Assembly (NCBI RefSeq): GCF_014839805.1
Contig: NC_051131.1
Span: 3,956,913-4,020,912 of the forward strand
Direction of reading: 5' to 3'
Source of the DNA: Manduca sexta
Taxonomy: Eukaryota; Arthropoda; Insecta; Lepidoptera; Sphingidae
DNA: 64,000 bases
The notes beneath the pieces were generated by a model. That model did no database searches. It had not been told where the DNA came from and worked only from the letters and a program-made list of their open reading frames with translations. A program made the translations under genes and the position numbers. Positions 50,723 to 60,870 of the stretch are shown here, one piece after another (position 1 is the stretch's first letter; the number at the start of each line of letters is the position of its first letter).

Positions 50723-52571
50723 TTTTTTTTTATTTCTTTGAATGACAAGTCATTTAAAGAAATAAAAAAAAATACAATTATGTGATATTGAGATGGATTT
50801 GTAGACAAATAGTACTTCACACTCCATGATTTTGCTCCGTGCACGGTAAAGCGACTCCTGTGCGCCTGATAACATCAGGTGCAGTGCGTGAGTGAGTGAG
50901 TAGAGTGAGGTCCAATAAAATTTCGATTTGCTTGTTTATAACATGGGAATACTCATTCCTATATTTAACTGTGGCAATTTAGATTCTGGATCAGTACTCA
51001 GTAAATCGTTTAGTTTACTTTGTTTATCGTTGGCATTTAAAAAAAAAAATTAATTATAAATTTACACTTACGTTGCATGTGTATAATGAATTCATGAGTT
51101 TGTGTTTACACGGAAAATATATTCACAGTTGTATTTTTATTTAAAGATGTGCGGAGTTTCCAACAGGCGATACAGTTGTACACAATTGAACATTCCTACG
51201 GATCTAGAAGTTGCATTTTGGACTTGCAACTGATATCTGCAGTCAAACGCGTTTTGAAATCATGACACGTATCAGAGCAAGCACTCCCAAGCGCTGGTCG
51301 ATACTCGATACAAACCTAATGTAACTTTAATATCTTTCCTTCACTCGAAATATAAAGTAGTGCGAAGCATCATACTTGGTAATACAATTGACCTATTTCC
51401 TATTACGTGATATTATGTGTAGAAATGGCGTGCTATAAATGTAATAAGCCGGCAGCTTTGATCATAGGAATTTCGCCTTATAAATTATTGAAGTTCCCTT
51501 GTAATCTGATTGGAACAGACTACGAACAACTATCTCTCATCTAATTTGAGTTAAGGCGTAGTGCAGGTTATACGAACTGTAGTACGTGTACTTTGAATAT
51601 AAGTCCTGTAACGTATTGTAGTAGTTAGTAAAATGAGTGCAGTCTTATAAAGAGTCTAAAATCCTCAACACGTCTCAATATATCCATCCTTCATTACATG
51701 GCGACTCTGCCAGGATTCGAATTTGGAATCTTCTGATGAATGAATCAATAGGACATAGAAAGTTAATCCTATTTTTTATTGAAACTAACAATTCGAAAAA
51801 CTCCAGTATTTTTAAATTTAATCCTTCAATGAGAAAATACATAATTGCAATCCGTGCAAAGTTTTTACATTCCCTTTTTGTAGGAAAACGTATTCAATCA
51901 GTGTAACTTCGAGTGTCGAATAGTCGAGGCCTATAGACTGAGATTAAACAAAATTGCGAAGCTGTCAACGTTTACAATAGGCTGATTGATCGATTTTCAG
52001 TATTTCCTTGACTTCTATTGAGACTCGCACCACTGGCGGAAATTACATCACTACCGGATTCCGGATGAGCGTCGTCAATTGATTTCACGATTACCGGTAT
52101 TCGTTAGTGTGCCCTCAGCTTTACATCTTGGACACTGAATATTTAATGTGCACTAATTGCTAGTGAAAACGCCGCATGTACGTTGATATTTGTTTTAATA
52201 ACATTTGTGATTCCGACTTGATTAATTATATTATTATTAAGCTAATATGTTTAGCTAAGTCAAATCTTAATTTATATATTTGATAGATAACTTATATTAC
52301 TCAAATATAAGTGGAGTCATATATGTTATATCTTATTTAGGAAAGGAAATAACGGAATGTTAATAAAATTTATCTTTTTTCTAAGTAAATAAATCCTTTT
52401 GGACATGTCAATTCACCAAAATCTGAAAAGAAAGTAAACATTTTATTTCTACTCATAAGTATTGGAACATTTCAACATAATATAGTAAGCAGTAATATAA
52501 TAATTAAAAAGTTTAGATATAGAATTCAGAAAATGTGAAACTCAGTTATTGTCCTTTAATATTGTTAAAAT
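50723..52571. other. Spacer DNA between the troponin C genes
   Basis: No gene supported. A possible family D remnant at about 50860-50930 (ATCAGGTGCAGTGCG... GTGAGGTCCAATAAAATTTC) contains a short GTGA repeat. Confidence 0.3.
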
Positions 52572-53127
52572 CGATGGCTCCTAAGTAAACTATCGTATCT
52601 GAAAAAATAGCGATATTCTCTTTTTTACCGTTTCATTATGTAGCTACTGTGTACTACTAAAACCCATTAAAAAAGTTTGTAAATGATTGTTAAAGAAGTG
52701 TTTTTTCTTTTAACTTTTAAATTAAATGGGTTTGGCAGTTAACAGTACTTAGATAACGAAACGCTAAAATGTGAATGTCACAATTTTTCCAAATACGATA
52801 GTTTAATAATAATAATAATATCAGCTCTGTATTATATATTTGCCCACTGCTGTCCACGGGCCTCCTCTACTACTGAGAGGGATTAGCTTAGTACACCACG
52901 CTGGCCTAGTGCGGATTGGTAGAACTTCTCAGACGTACAGGTTTCCTCACGATGTTTTCCTTCACCGTTAAAGGGAACGATAAATTTATAAAGAATACAC
53001 ACATGATTTTAGAAAAGTCAGAGGTGTGTGCCCTTGGGATTTGAACCTGCGGACATTCGTCTTGGCAGTCCGTTCCACACCCAACTAGGCTATCACCGCT
53101 ATTCGATAGTTTACTTAGGAGCAATCG
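52572..53127. mobile_element. MITE of the 17793 family, interrupted by a SINE A
   Basis: Left end CGATGGCTCCTAAGTAAAC, right end TTACTTAGGAGCAATCG, with AAAT duplications at 52568-52571 and 53128-53131. Removing the SINE and one copy of its 10-bp duplication leaves about 248 bp. The internal ATGGGTTTGG motif is shared with the copy at 17793. The SINE landed inside the right terminal repeat, so this copy is probably immobile. Confidence 0.85.
52806..53103 (-). repeat. SINE family A nested inside a MITE
   Basis: Full reverse copy of about 298 bp. On + it starts with the (AAT)n tail, then GGGCCTCCTCTACTACTGAG, CACGATGTTTTCCTTCACCG, GGATTTGAACCTGC (reverse of box B) and ends CTAGGCTATCACCGCT. 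The 10-bp duplication CGATAGTTTA at 52796-52805 and 53104-53113 defines the borders and is part of the MITE right terminal repeat. Confidence 0.88.
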
Positions 53128-53508
53128 AAATATAAGTATTAATAAGTATTTCGAAAGGTACATTGTCAAATTGTATCTCAAAAAGGATGCTAGAGCCATT
53201 TAACATCATAAACATAATCTCTGCGACTTAACTGTTCACTTCGCCAGAAAGCGTTATATGACTTCTCCCGCTTCAGTTTATCGCATCACTTACAATCACA
53301 CGAACGGCATGCTAATGTCATTTAATTGCAAAGCAAAAAAATGTTCAAGATATTATTATATGCCGTGTATCCTTCGTTGGAGGTCCTTAAATAAATAAAT
53401 AAACTTTTTTAGCAAACAGTGAATGCACAGTTCAGTTGCACGAGTTATAAATAGCGAAACAAACTGACAATAAAATGAATAAAAAAAGACATTTTATATA
53501 AAAAAATG

Positions 53509-53866
53509 TTATTCAGACTTCAAGCAGACGTCAAGTTTTCGAGGAAACGATACTTTGAATTTTAAAGCAACAACTTCAGGAACTGTATTTTTGAAGTTTC
53601 TCGGCGATAAAACACCGTCTGTGCAAAGCCTTAGAGTATATTTTAATAAAACATGTTTACTCAGTTGAGATAAAGTGGGTTTTTTTCCTTCTGTAGGTAC
53701 ATAAATTAATAAAGTGGCTGCATCCACTTCATTGTTAGGAGTAATTGTTTTAATACGTAAATACACACTTTTCCCTGAGATTAAATTGTTTCGCTTTGTT
53801 TCCTTTTCTTGATTCATAATTCCTTTTGAATCCGTTTTATGAGTGGAATCTTTTATTTTATTTCAT
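53509..53866 (-). CDS. Unrecognised open frame, possible exon or gene remnant
   Basis: From an ATG at 53817 the minus strand reads 102 codons to a stop at 53509-53511, and the frame is open upstream to about 53866. The product is hydrophilic and mixed (for example TPNNEVDAATLLIYVPTEG and LSKHVLLKYTLRLCTDGVL) rather than the Ile/Phe/Lys/Asn-biased output of AT-rich noise. No domain recognised; the VDAATLLIYV stretch faintly recalls TGF-beta propeptides, which is too weak to call. No promoter, splice sites or poly(A) signal identified. With this AT content one or more frames of this length are expected by chance in the window. Confidence 0.2.
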
Positions 53867-54017
53867 TTAATACTTTTATCTGCGACTTTGCACTGTAAAT
53901 ACAGTTTATGTAGTTAATACCGTATACCACTGATTGCAATGGTTTCGCTTGTTAATAATAAATGGAAGTTAATTTGGAAAATTTGTATAATAATGAGCTT
54001 TGTGCTCTACATCTAAG

Positions 54018-54185
54018 TCGATCCTTTTTTTTGATACGTGCTCGGCAAAAGGCCCTTCTGTACCTGATGGTAAGAGGAGTATCCAATAGAATGCCGACTG
54101 ACCAAAGATCTTTAGCCCTTGGCAGTCGACACAATTATGCCGGCCTGTTGGAGCCGGATATACACGGACTGATCCATTGCCCTTT
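54018..54185 (+). repeat. Repeat family D copy
   Basis: ATACGTGCTCGGCAAAAGGC, CTGTACCTGATGGTAAGAGG, GTATCCAATAGAATGCCGAC and GTCGACACAATTATGCCGG occur in family order, ending near ACACGGACTGATCC. Confidence 0.6.
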
Positions 54186-54837
54186 TTAACTTCCTTAACG
54201 AACGAATTTTTAAAAATACTATATAGTGCTTACTCGCATTACAAAAATTCGAGTGCAAAATTTCAGTCTTATAAACCCACTGATTCAACCTCTAATCTGT
54301 CAGTCAATATTATAATTTTCATCAGATTGAAAAAATCTATCACCCAAATTGCTCGAATCAATCATTCGTTAACCAGTTATACGCGACTAACATATAGATG
54401 TTTACAAGTATGTTTATATTAATAGACCGATAAATTCGACCGTGTCAATATCATTGGACGTCACAATCCTAAGATGCCGATGTTAGCGAACAAAAGACAG
54501 CCAGGGGACATAAACTGTTTAACTAATGGCTAATATAAATCAGCTAGATTTATGGCTTTTGTTTCGTTCGGAATTTATATTGATAAGTTGATTTCGTTAC
54601 GGTTCGTGGCTAAGATCTATAGCATTTTCCCTTGTCTTAAAAATTTAATTTATTACTTTATTACAACTGTGATGTATAAAGTCGGTTGCAGAATAAGAGT
54701 TAAGCTAATTTAGTTTAGCTTAGCCCACAAAGTTAGGGTATTTTTTTTACTTGTGTGCAAAACGCATACAGCGTAAAAACTTAAAAAGAGAATAGCGAGC
54801 TAAGCTGGTTCTTGTTTTTGTTTTGTTTTATTGCTTT

Positions 54838-55165
54838 GAATGATAAGACGAGCTCGCCGTTCGCCTGATATTAAGCGATGCGATCGCCCATAAACAGTAG
54901 AAACACCATCCAACACATTGAATTACAAAGTGTTGTTTGGTATTCCAATGTGCTCGCCATTCTGAGACATATGATATTTTATTACGTCCAGTAGTTACAC
55001 TGGCTACAATGTCCTGCAAACCGGAACACAACAGTGACTACACACTGCTGCTTGGCGGTAGAAATAGACATTGCAGTGGTAGGTACCACTGCAATGTCTA
55101 TTTCTACTGAGTAGGTACTCAGGTGGACTCTCACAAATGAGAGACATACCACCAGTATACGAGTC
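54838..55165 (-). repeat. Repeat family E, reverse copy containing a 50-bp perfect palindrome
   Basis: Reverse of the 50378-50722 copy: GACGAGCTCGCCGTTCGCC, GAAACACCATCCAACACATT, CCAGTAGTTACACTGGCTAC, CAAACCGGAACACAACAG. At 55058-55107 two 24-bp arms (GTAGAAATAGACATTGCAGT plus GGTA, and its complement) meet around GG. The other copy has only one arm, so the palindrome arose by local inverted duplication here. Confidence 0.65.
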
Positions 55166-55424
55166 TAATTGACTTTCAATATCCCTGTGCCATGCTGCAC
55201 TTTGAAAATTCTCTTACCGATTATAAAACAGCAATAAAGAGTTATAATTGTCCTTGTGTATATGGTGATGATTTATAAGTAACGTATTACGTAATAAATA
55301 AACAAATATTAAACATGTCCAAACAAGTAATAAAGTGACAGAATTCTTTTTATTAATCCTGGAAAAAAACATTTTATCTCTTTAATACTGAATGTTTTAA
55401 TTATTCATGCTTAATGGAGACAAT

Positions 55425-56085
55425 GTCTGGATGTCTAACCACCATGTCAGACCCACCCCTGTCAAGATAGGAGACGCTACACTTGAAGTTGTCGACGAGT
55501 ACGTCTACCTGGGACAAACAGTCCAATTAGGTAGGTCCAACTTCGAGAAAGAGGTCACTCGTCGAATCCAACTCGGCTGGGCAGCGTTCGGGAGGCTCCG
55601 ACACATCTTCTCGTCCCGAATACCGCAGTGTCTCAAGACGAAAGTCTTTGACCAGTGTGTGTTGCCAGTGATGACATATGGAAGTGAGACGTGGTCGCTC
55701 ACTATGGGCCTTGTCAGAAGGTTGAAAGTCACTCAGAGGGCAATGGAGAGGGCTATGCTCGGAGTTTCCTTGCGGGATCGAATCACAAACGAGGTGATCC
55801 GCAGGAAAACCAAAGTAACCGAAATAGCCCTTAGAGTTGCGAAACTCAAGTGGCAGTGGGCAGGGCACATAGCTCGTAGAACTGATGGCCGTTGGGGCAG
55901 AAAAGTTCTGGAGTGGCGACCACGAACCGGGAGACGCAGCGTAGGTAGGCCCCCACGAGATGGACCGACGATCTGGTCAGGGTCGCCGGAGTCCGATGGA
56001 TGAGGGCGGCCCAGAACCGGTCCCTGTGGCGCTCAATGGGGGAGGCCTATGTCCAGCAGTGGACGATTCAAGGGCTGAAATGATG
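55425..56085 (+). mobile_element. RTE-type non-LTR retrotransposon, 5'-truncated, frameshifted, with 12-bp target duplication
   Basis: The open frame to 56003 encodes the C-terminal part of an RTE reverse transcriptase polyprotein: YVYLGQTVQLGRSNFEKEV, VTRRIQLGWAAFGRLRHIF, CVLPVMTYGSETW, RAMERAMLGVSLRDRI and WQWAGHIARRTDGRWG. Endonuclease and RT catalytic motifs are lost upstream. Near 55945-55952 the run after GTAGG is five Cs, against six in the 10525-10724 copy; this shifts the frame and ends the protein early. The 3' end is AAATGATG. The duplication AATGGAGACAAT at 55413-55424 and 56086-56097 brackets it exactly. Confidence 0.88.
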
Positions 56086-56097
56086 AATGGAGACAAT

Positions 56098-56880
56098 ACG
56101 TCCGTATTTAATAACATTTTATTTAACTCCATGAGGAGTTTTAATGACATTACTGAGTGTATTAAATTAAAAACCAACTCTCCGAAAATTCGTGAAGCTA
56201 CACTCAGTGGTTTTATGTTGTTATTTTGGTGAGTATTTACTGCTGTATTTTTATTATTAGTGTATATTTCTGTTAATAACCTACGATTATAAGAGACACA
56301 GTTTCAACTTACTCTTCATATTTTATGAAATAAAAAAAAATAGGAATTAATTTTTAAACTTCAATTTCTAGATATTGTTAGATATCAGTTCGTAGAGCAA
56401 ATCATTCTTTTATTATATTACTTTCACATGCTTGAAACACAGTTTTGTGTGTGAACCTACATTGAATAAGGTTTAGTGGAAGAAGAATATAGAATATAGA
56501 TTGTTACATAATATAATTTTAAAAAGTTAAGGTCGAAGCTCAAGCCCCATTTTCCATACATTTTGTTTTTCAATTAATCTGGATAACTAAACAAATATTG
56601 ACAAGTAAAGAATTTAAATTCACGTCTAGTTAGTGATTACTTCTAGCAGTTGAAAGAAAATGTAAAAATAATTAATATTCATGGATATTTCGGTCTAATT
56701 GTGCTCGCCAACTAATTTTAAGATGAATTTCGGGAATCACTTTTATTATCCAAGGTATCAAAATACTCTAATTAATAGCTTATTTCTAACAAGGAAACTA
56801 AAAATCAAACGTAACAAATGTGTGAATAGTGAACTACCCCTGAACAATTCTACACAGGCGGAACCGCGTCGCACAAATGA
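56098..56880. other. Upstream region of troponin C gene 2
   Basis: AT-rich, no gene or recognised repeat. It would contain the proximal enhancer of TpnC gene 2; no muscle-factor site was confirmed. Confidence 0.3.
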
Positions 56881-56918
56881 TATATAAACGGCCTACGTCC
56901 AAAATATCTGGATCAGTC
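56881..56918 (+). promoter_or_regulatory. Core promoter of TpnC gene 2: TATA box plus initiator
   Basis: TATATAAA at 56881-56888 is followed by TCAGTC at 56913-56918. TATAAA starts 32 bp before the initiator A (56915), close to the usual insect spacing. This predicts a 63-nt 5'UTR with no upstream ATG before the start codon at 56978. Confidence 0.68.
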
Positions 56919-56977
56919 TCAAAATATTGACTGTGCTCTTATTTCTGTGTGATTTGTCATTAGGGCAGCAATAAAAA

Positions 56978-59900
56978 ATGGTGCGTGCAATATTGTGACT
57001 TAAGCTGTGTTTTTAAGTTCTGTTTTAGAAAAATGTTTTATTTAACTAGAATGATGATTAAATTAATATGTTTTTGGTTTGTTTTCATGTGCGCCGCGCA
57101 GGAAGAGCTCGATAAAGCTCAACTGCAATGTAAGTATTTTGCTTGGTTGTAACTTAGTTAAAAGATAGATAAAAAAATAGAGGGCGCCGAAATCCGTGTT
57201 AGAATGTTAATTGTGTTAGTATTTTCTTTGAACCACTGTAATTTCGAAAATAATATTTGGTAAACTTGAAAGAACAAAATTTAAAAAAATGTAGTTGATT
57301 ACGTTATATTTTTAAGTTATTAACCGACTTCAAAAAAAGGAGGAGGTTATCAATTCGACGTGAATTTCTTTTTTTTTTATTTATTATGAGAGGTATCTAC
57401 GATTTCCCACATCTTTTAAAGATCAAATGCCTTTATTTTTACCTGCTATTTCTAGTAAAATGATTATTTATTGTCTTTAGTACTCAAAAATGCGTTCGAC
57501 GCCTTCGATCGCGAGAAGAAAGGAATCATCAGCACGGACATGATCGGTACCATTCTGGAGATGTTGGGCCACGAGCTTGATGAGGACATGCTGAAAGAAA
57601 TTATCGATGAAGTTGATGTGAGCCGTAAGTATTAAATGACTTAATTGATTATTACAATATGTGCAGAGAAAAAATATAATATTTTTAATAATATGTATGG
57701 AAGGTCATAAAGAAATTCTAAGATTCTACCGACTTTATCAGAACAGTGTTAACGAATGTTTATTGAATTATTTTATTATCGAAATAAAAATCAATTTTTT
57801 AATTATAAAAATTTACCATTTATGCTTTTCGTAAAAAAATACATAGTAGTTATTCTTCGTAACGATAGATGGCGTTGTATACTAACAACATTTTCAGAGG
57901 TGTGTTTCTAATAGTTCTTTAAATGATAAGCAGAGGGCGCTATTTTTATATTTTATTGTATAAAGGTTTTACCAATTACATTGATAATATGGTTCAATTA
58001 TCAGAAGTAATTAAAAATTAATTAAATGGTTGATATTTTTTTTTGCGATTTATTTTATTTTCGATATCTTTCAACAATAATAAATAAACTGTTTATATAA
58101 TTTTAATCTACAAACGACATGAACTACTTAATTTTAGAAAATGCAAAAAAAAAAAAATTTACGACTAAAACCAAAAAAAGAATCGCCCCACCGTGACAAT
58201 GTTTTCACATTGCCGTGACCAGGATTCGAACCTGGGTTACTACGGCCACAACGTAGGGTCCTAACCACTAGACGATCACGGCTATTGAGGCTTATCATGA
58301 GCTGTCAAATTTACTGATACGATACTTCAAACAATAATTCTGTAATTATCGTATTTATTGATAAATATAATCATAGAAATCTAATAATCAATTGTAATTA
58401 TAGTATGTAAAAAAATATATATGAATACTTAAATTTTTTCAATATTATTTAGAAGTTCACGTAAGCATAAATTAAATTTTTATAAGCAACAATTTTACCG
58501 TATTTCATAGCTCAAGCAAAGCTTTAAAGTTTTAAGATGTGTCACATAAAGAAATTTGCAAGTTATCTATTTATTTTTACCTATTCTTAGAAAAGAAAAT
58601 CTATAGCAATAATAATTTAGTTTCTATGGAATTATAAGACAAATACTTATATATTTTTTTAATTCAAACATTTTTATACAATGGATTTATTTATAAAGTC
58701 ATCTCATTTGCATAATATAACACAAAATCAAGTTAAGGTACAGTATACCTTATTTGTTAGAAATAATATATTAAACTCTATTTTCAGGTACCGGAGAGCT
58801 AGATTTCAACGATTTCTGCATGTTGGCTTCTAAATTCTTAACAGAAGAAGAAGACGATGAGACCATGCTTCAAGAACTTAAGGAAGCCTTCAGGTTATAC
58901 GACAGGGAAGGTACTTATTTGTTTTATTATAGTACTATATAAGTATTTACCTAGTAAGTAGGTACAACAGTCAATGCCATATCGACTCTTAATGAATACA
59001 TATTGCATTAAACACGTGCACCGGTATACTAAGAAGATAGTCCTAAATACAATCCGTTATACTATGTAGTAACAAGATCATAAGATATTTGATCATCCGC
59101 AAGATAATAAGATACCTATTACAAATGAAATGGCATTTTGTTATATCTAATTATTAAACAAACCCCAAGGAAAAGATAACTTTCTAGTATTGTGTATATT
59201 GTAAATAAAAATCGTAATATCCTTTTCATTACCGTTTTGCAAGATCGGAAAAAGATGCCATATTGTAATATAAAAAATTCAGGCCGACGCTAGCTAAAAA
59301 ACATATCCTGACACTTAATTCTTTTCTGAATTTGCCGGAAATCTATAACGAAGACACGACTATAATTGACGGGCATATTTTCATCTATTAATAAGCATCC
59401 GACAAAAGGTAGAGTCGCTTTTATAAAAAAATAAACATTTCGGACCTGGTTTTAAAATTCAATCTCTTGATTTCAGGCAATGGCTACATCACCACAGAAG
59501 TGTTGAAAGAAATCTTCAAAGAATTGGACAACACACTCTCGGCTGACGACTTGGACACCATGATTGAGGAAATTGACACAGACGGCTCAGGCACCGTGGA
59601 CTTTGATGGTATGTTCCACTTCCTGGTGATCCTTTTCTACGCAGTAAGCCAGTATTTCGGGGGGCTGGTCGGAAACCCCTGACGCCTATGTTACTCTACA
59701 ACACTGTATTCTTTCTATATGTGTTCGTATCACACGAAATTTTTAAAAAAAAATTGAGACTTGATTTCAAATGTAAATGTTACTAAAAGTTTACTGGCTA
59801 CGTGTTGTTTTCAAAAACGACGCATAATACTTATAAATAGAAATAAAAAAAAAATGTTACCTATGAATTACAATTCACTGACCAGTTAAGAAATCAAATT

Positions 59901-59996
59901 AGAAATACAGTTAATTAGACATGTGGTGAAGTCGAAAACATTAATTGATAAAATTTCAAAATTTCAGAATTCCTGGAGGTCATGACTGGTGAATAA
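56978..59996 (+). CDS. TpnC: Troponin C with altered calcium site II (TpnC gene 2 of the tandem pair)
   Basis: Six exons: 56978-56980 (ATG only), 57102-57129, 57481-57624, 58788-58910, 59477-59608 and 59968-59996. All borders are GT-AG and all phases match gene 1. The joined protein is 152 aa, ending LEVMTGE, about 70% identical to gene 1 by hand alignment. Loop IV (133-144, [12 protein letters not shown]) is canonical. Loops I and III end in Met and Val and should be inactive. Loop II (56-67) reads [12 protein letters not shown]: Ser and Thr at positions 3 and 5, Arg at 4, Asp instead of Glu at 12, so calcium binding there should be weak or lost. That matches the one-site F1 (TpnC4-like) isoform linked to stretch activation in insect flight muscle. 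One extra acidic residue lies in the central linker (TEEEDDE). A tRNA-His gene lies antisense in intron 3. Function as troponin C is firm; isoform assignment is inference. Confidence 0.95.
58173..58179 (-). terminator. RNA polymerase III terminator of the tRNA-His gene
   Basis: A run of seven A on + (T7 on the transcribed sense) lies about 32 nt past the tRNA 3' end. No T4 run occurs nearer, so a longer than usual 3' trailer is predicted. Confidence 0.5.
58212..58282 (-). tRNA. tRNA-His (GTG)
   Basis: On the minus strand the 71-nt sequence folds as a full cloverleaf. The acceptor stem is GCCGTGA/TCACGGC (7 perfect pairs). A D arm with AGTGGTTAGGAC follows. The anticodon stem is CTACG/CGTAG with loop TTGTGGC, anticodon GTG, and the T arm is CCAGG-TTCGAAT-CCTGG. 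Box A (TCTAGTGGTTAGG-like) and box B (GGTTCGAATCC) are intact. There is no intron and no encoded CCA. The extra 5' G of tRNA-His would be added after transcription. It lies antisense within intron 3 of TpnC gene 2. Confidence 0.96.
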
Positions 59997-60444
59997 AGAA
60001 GCTGACTACTTATCTACAACTTCTTGTAAATATAGTGATAAGAAAAAATTATCATTGAAAACAAAGACTATTCAAAATGTCAATTTAGAAATCTTATCCT
60101 TACGCCAATACCTCTTTAAGATAATGTTAAGTAATTTATAAGAAAGAACCTACAAAGTACAAATTACTGCGCGTAGTAGATTGTATACCTAAATAAAAAT
60201 ATTTTATTAGAACCTGTTTTATGTACTATCCCGACATCTGTTGATTAAGTTTAGAACTATTCACGTTCTCTCCTTAGTGTGATACTCGTTAAAATATCTC
60301 TGTGATAATAGGAGGCAGCACATAAGCAACAGAACTCTATATTTCTTAGTGTTTTGACATAATGTTGTAGAGCATTTTAAATTATAAAACTATTTTTCAC
60401 TGCGACTATTGGCAGAAGGATTTATAAAATCATAAAGACTTCCG
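59997..60444 (+). other. 3'UTR of TpnC gene 2 and flank
   Basis: AATAAA at 60192-60197, about 196 nt after the stop, followed by a T-rich stretch, is the likely poly(A) signal. No further gene is seen to 60444. Confidence 0.5.
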
Positions 60445-60735
60445 ATTTATAAAAGACTAGGCGTTACTCGCGGTTTTGCTTGCGTGAAGAGCCTTTTCCG
60501 CTACTAAACACCCTAAAGACTATAGGACGCTAGCGCCATCTATTTAAAAAAATAGATAAAAAGTTCAGTTATTTCCACGGGAACAAATTACAGAGAGAAA
60601 CAGTAGCCTATGTGATAGTCCATGATATTATGCTCTACCCGTGTTGTCAATTTCATCCAAATCCGTTGTTGTTTTTGCGTTTACTTCTAACTAGTATCCA
60701 AACATTTTCCCAATTATTCGCATTTATAATATTAA
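60445..60735 (+). repeat. Dispersed repeat family F
   Basis: CTCGCGGTTTTGCTTGCGTG, CTAGCGCCATCTATTTAAA, CAATTTCATCCAAATCCG and ATTCGCATTTATAATATTAA occur in the same order as at 28720-28990. Confidence 0.58.
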
Positions 60736-60767
60736 TAATATGAGTAAGAAGTACTCTTGCCTGCCTG

Positions 60768-60870
60768 AGATGAGCAGGTACGCACGTAGGCTAGCCTACC
60801 TGCGTACCTGCCTCATCTCCTTTGAGATTGGCCACCGTGGCCGAAATTCGGTTAGGAGAGTTTTATTCAT
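60768..60870 (+). repeat. SINE family C fragment with a fold-back 5' end
   Basis: From about 60796 the + strand has the family C 3' end (CTGCGTACCTGCCTCATCTC, GAGATTGGCCACCGTGGCCG, AAATTCGGTTAGGAG). Immediately upstream the first part recurs inverted, giving a near-perfect palindrome over 60768-60818 centred on GGCTAGCC. Confidence 0.6.

Noticed and set aside
55960..56232. Separate open frame after the RTE protein
   Set aside because: It is the shifted continuation of the same RTE tail after the C-run deletion, followed by flanking DNA.
59609..59682. Read-through of exon 5 of TpnC gene 2 to a stop at 59680
   Set aside because: It is the translation of intron 5 past a good GTATGT donor. The exon at 59968 restores the conserved EF-hand end.
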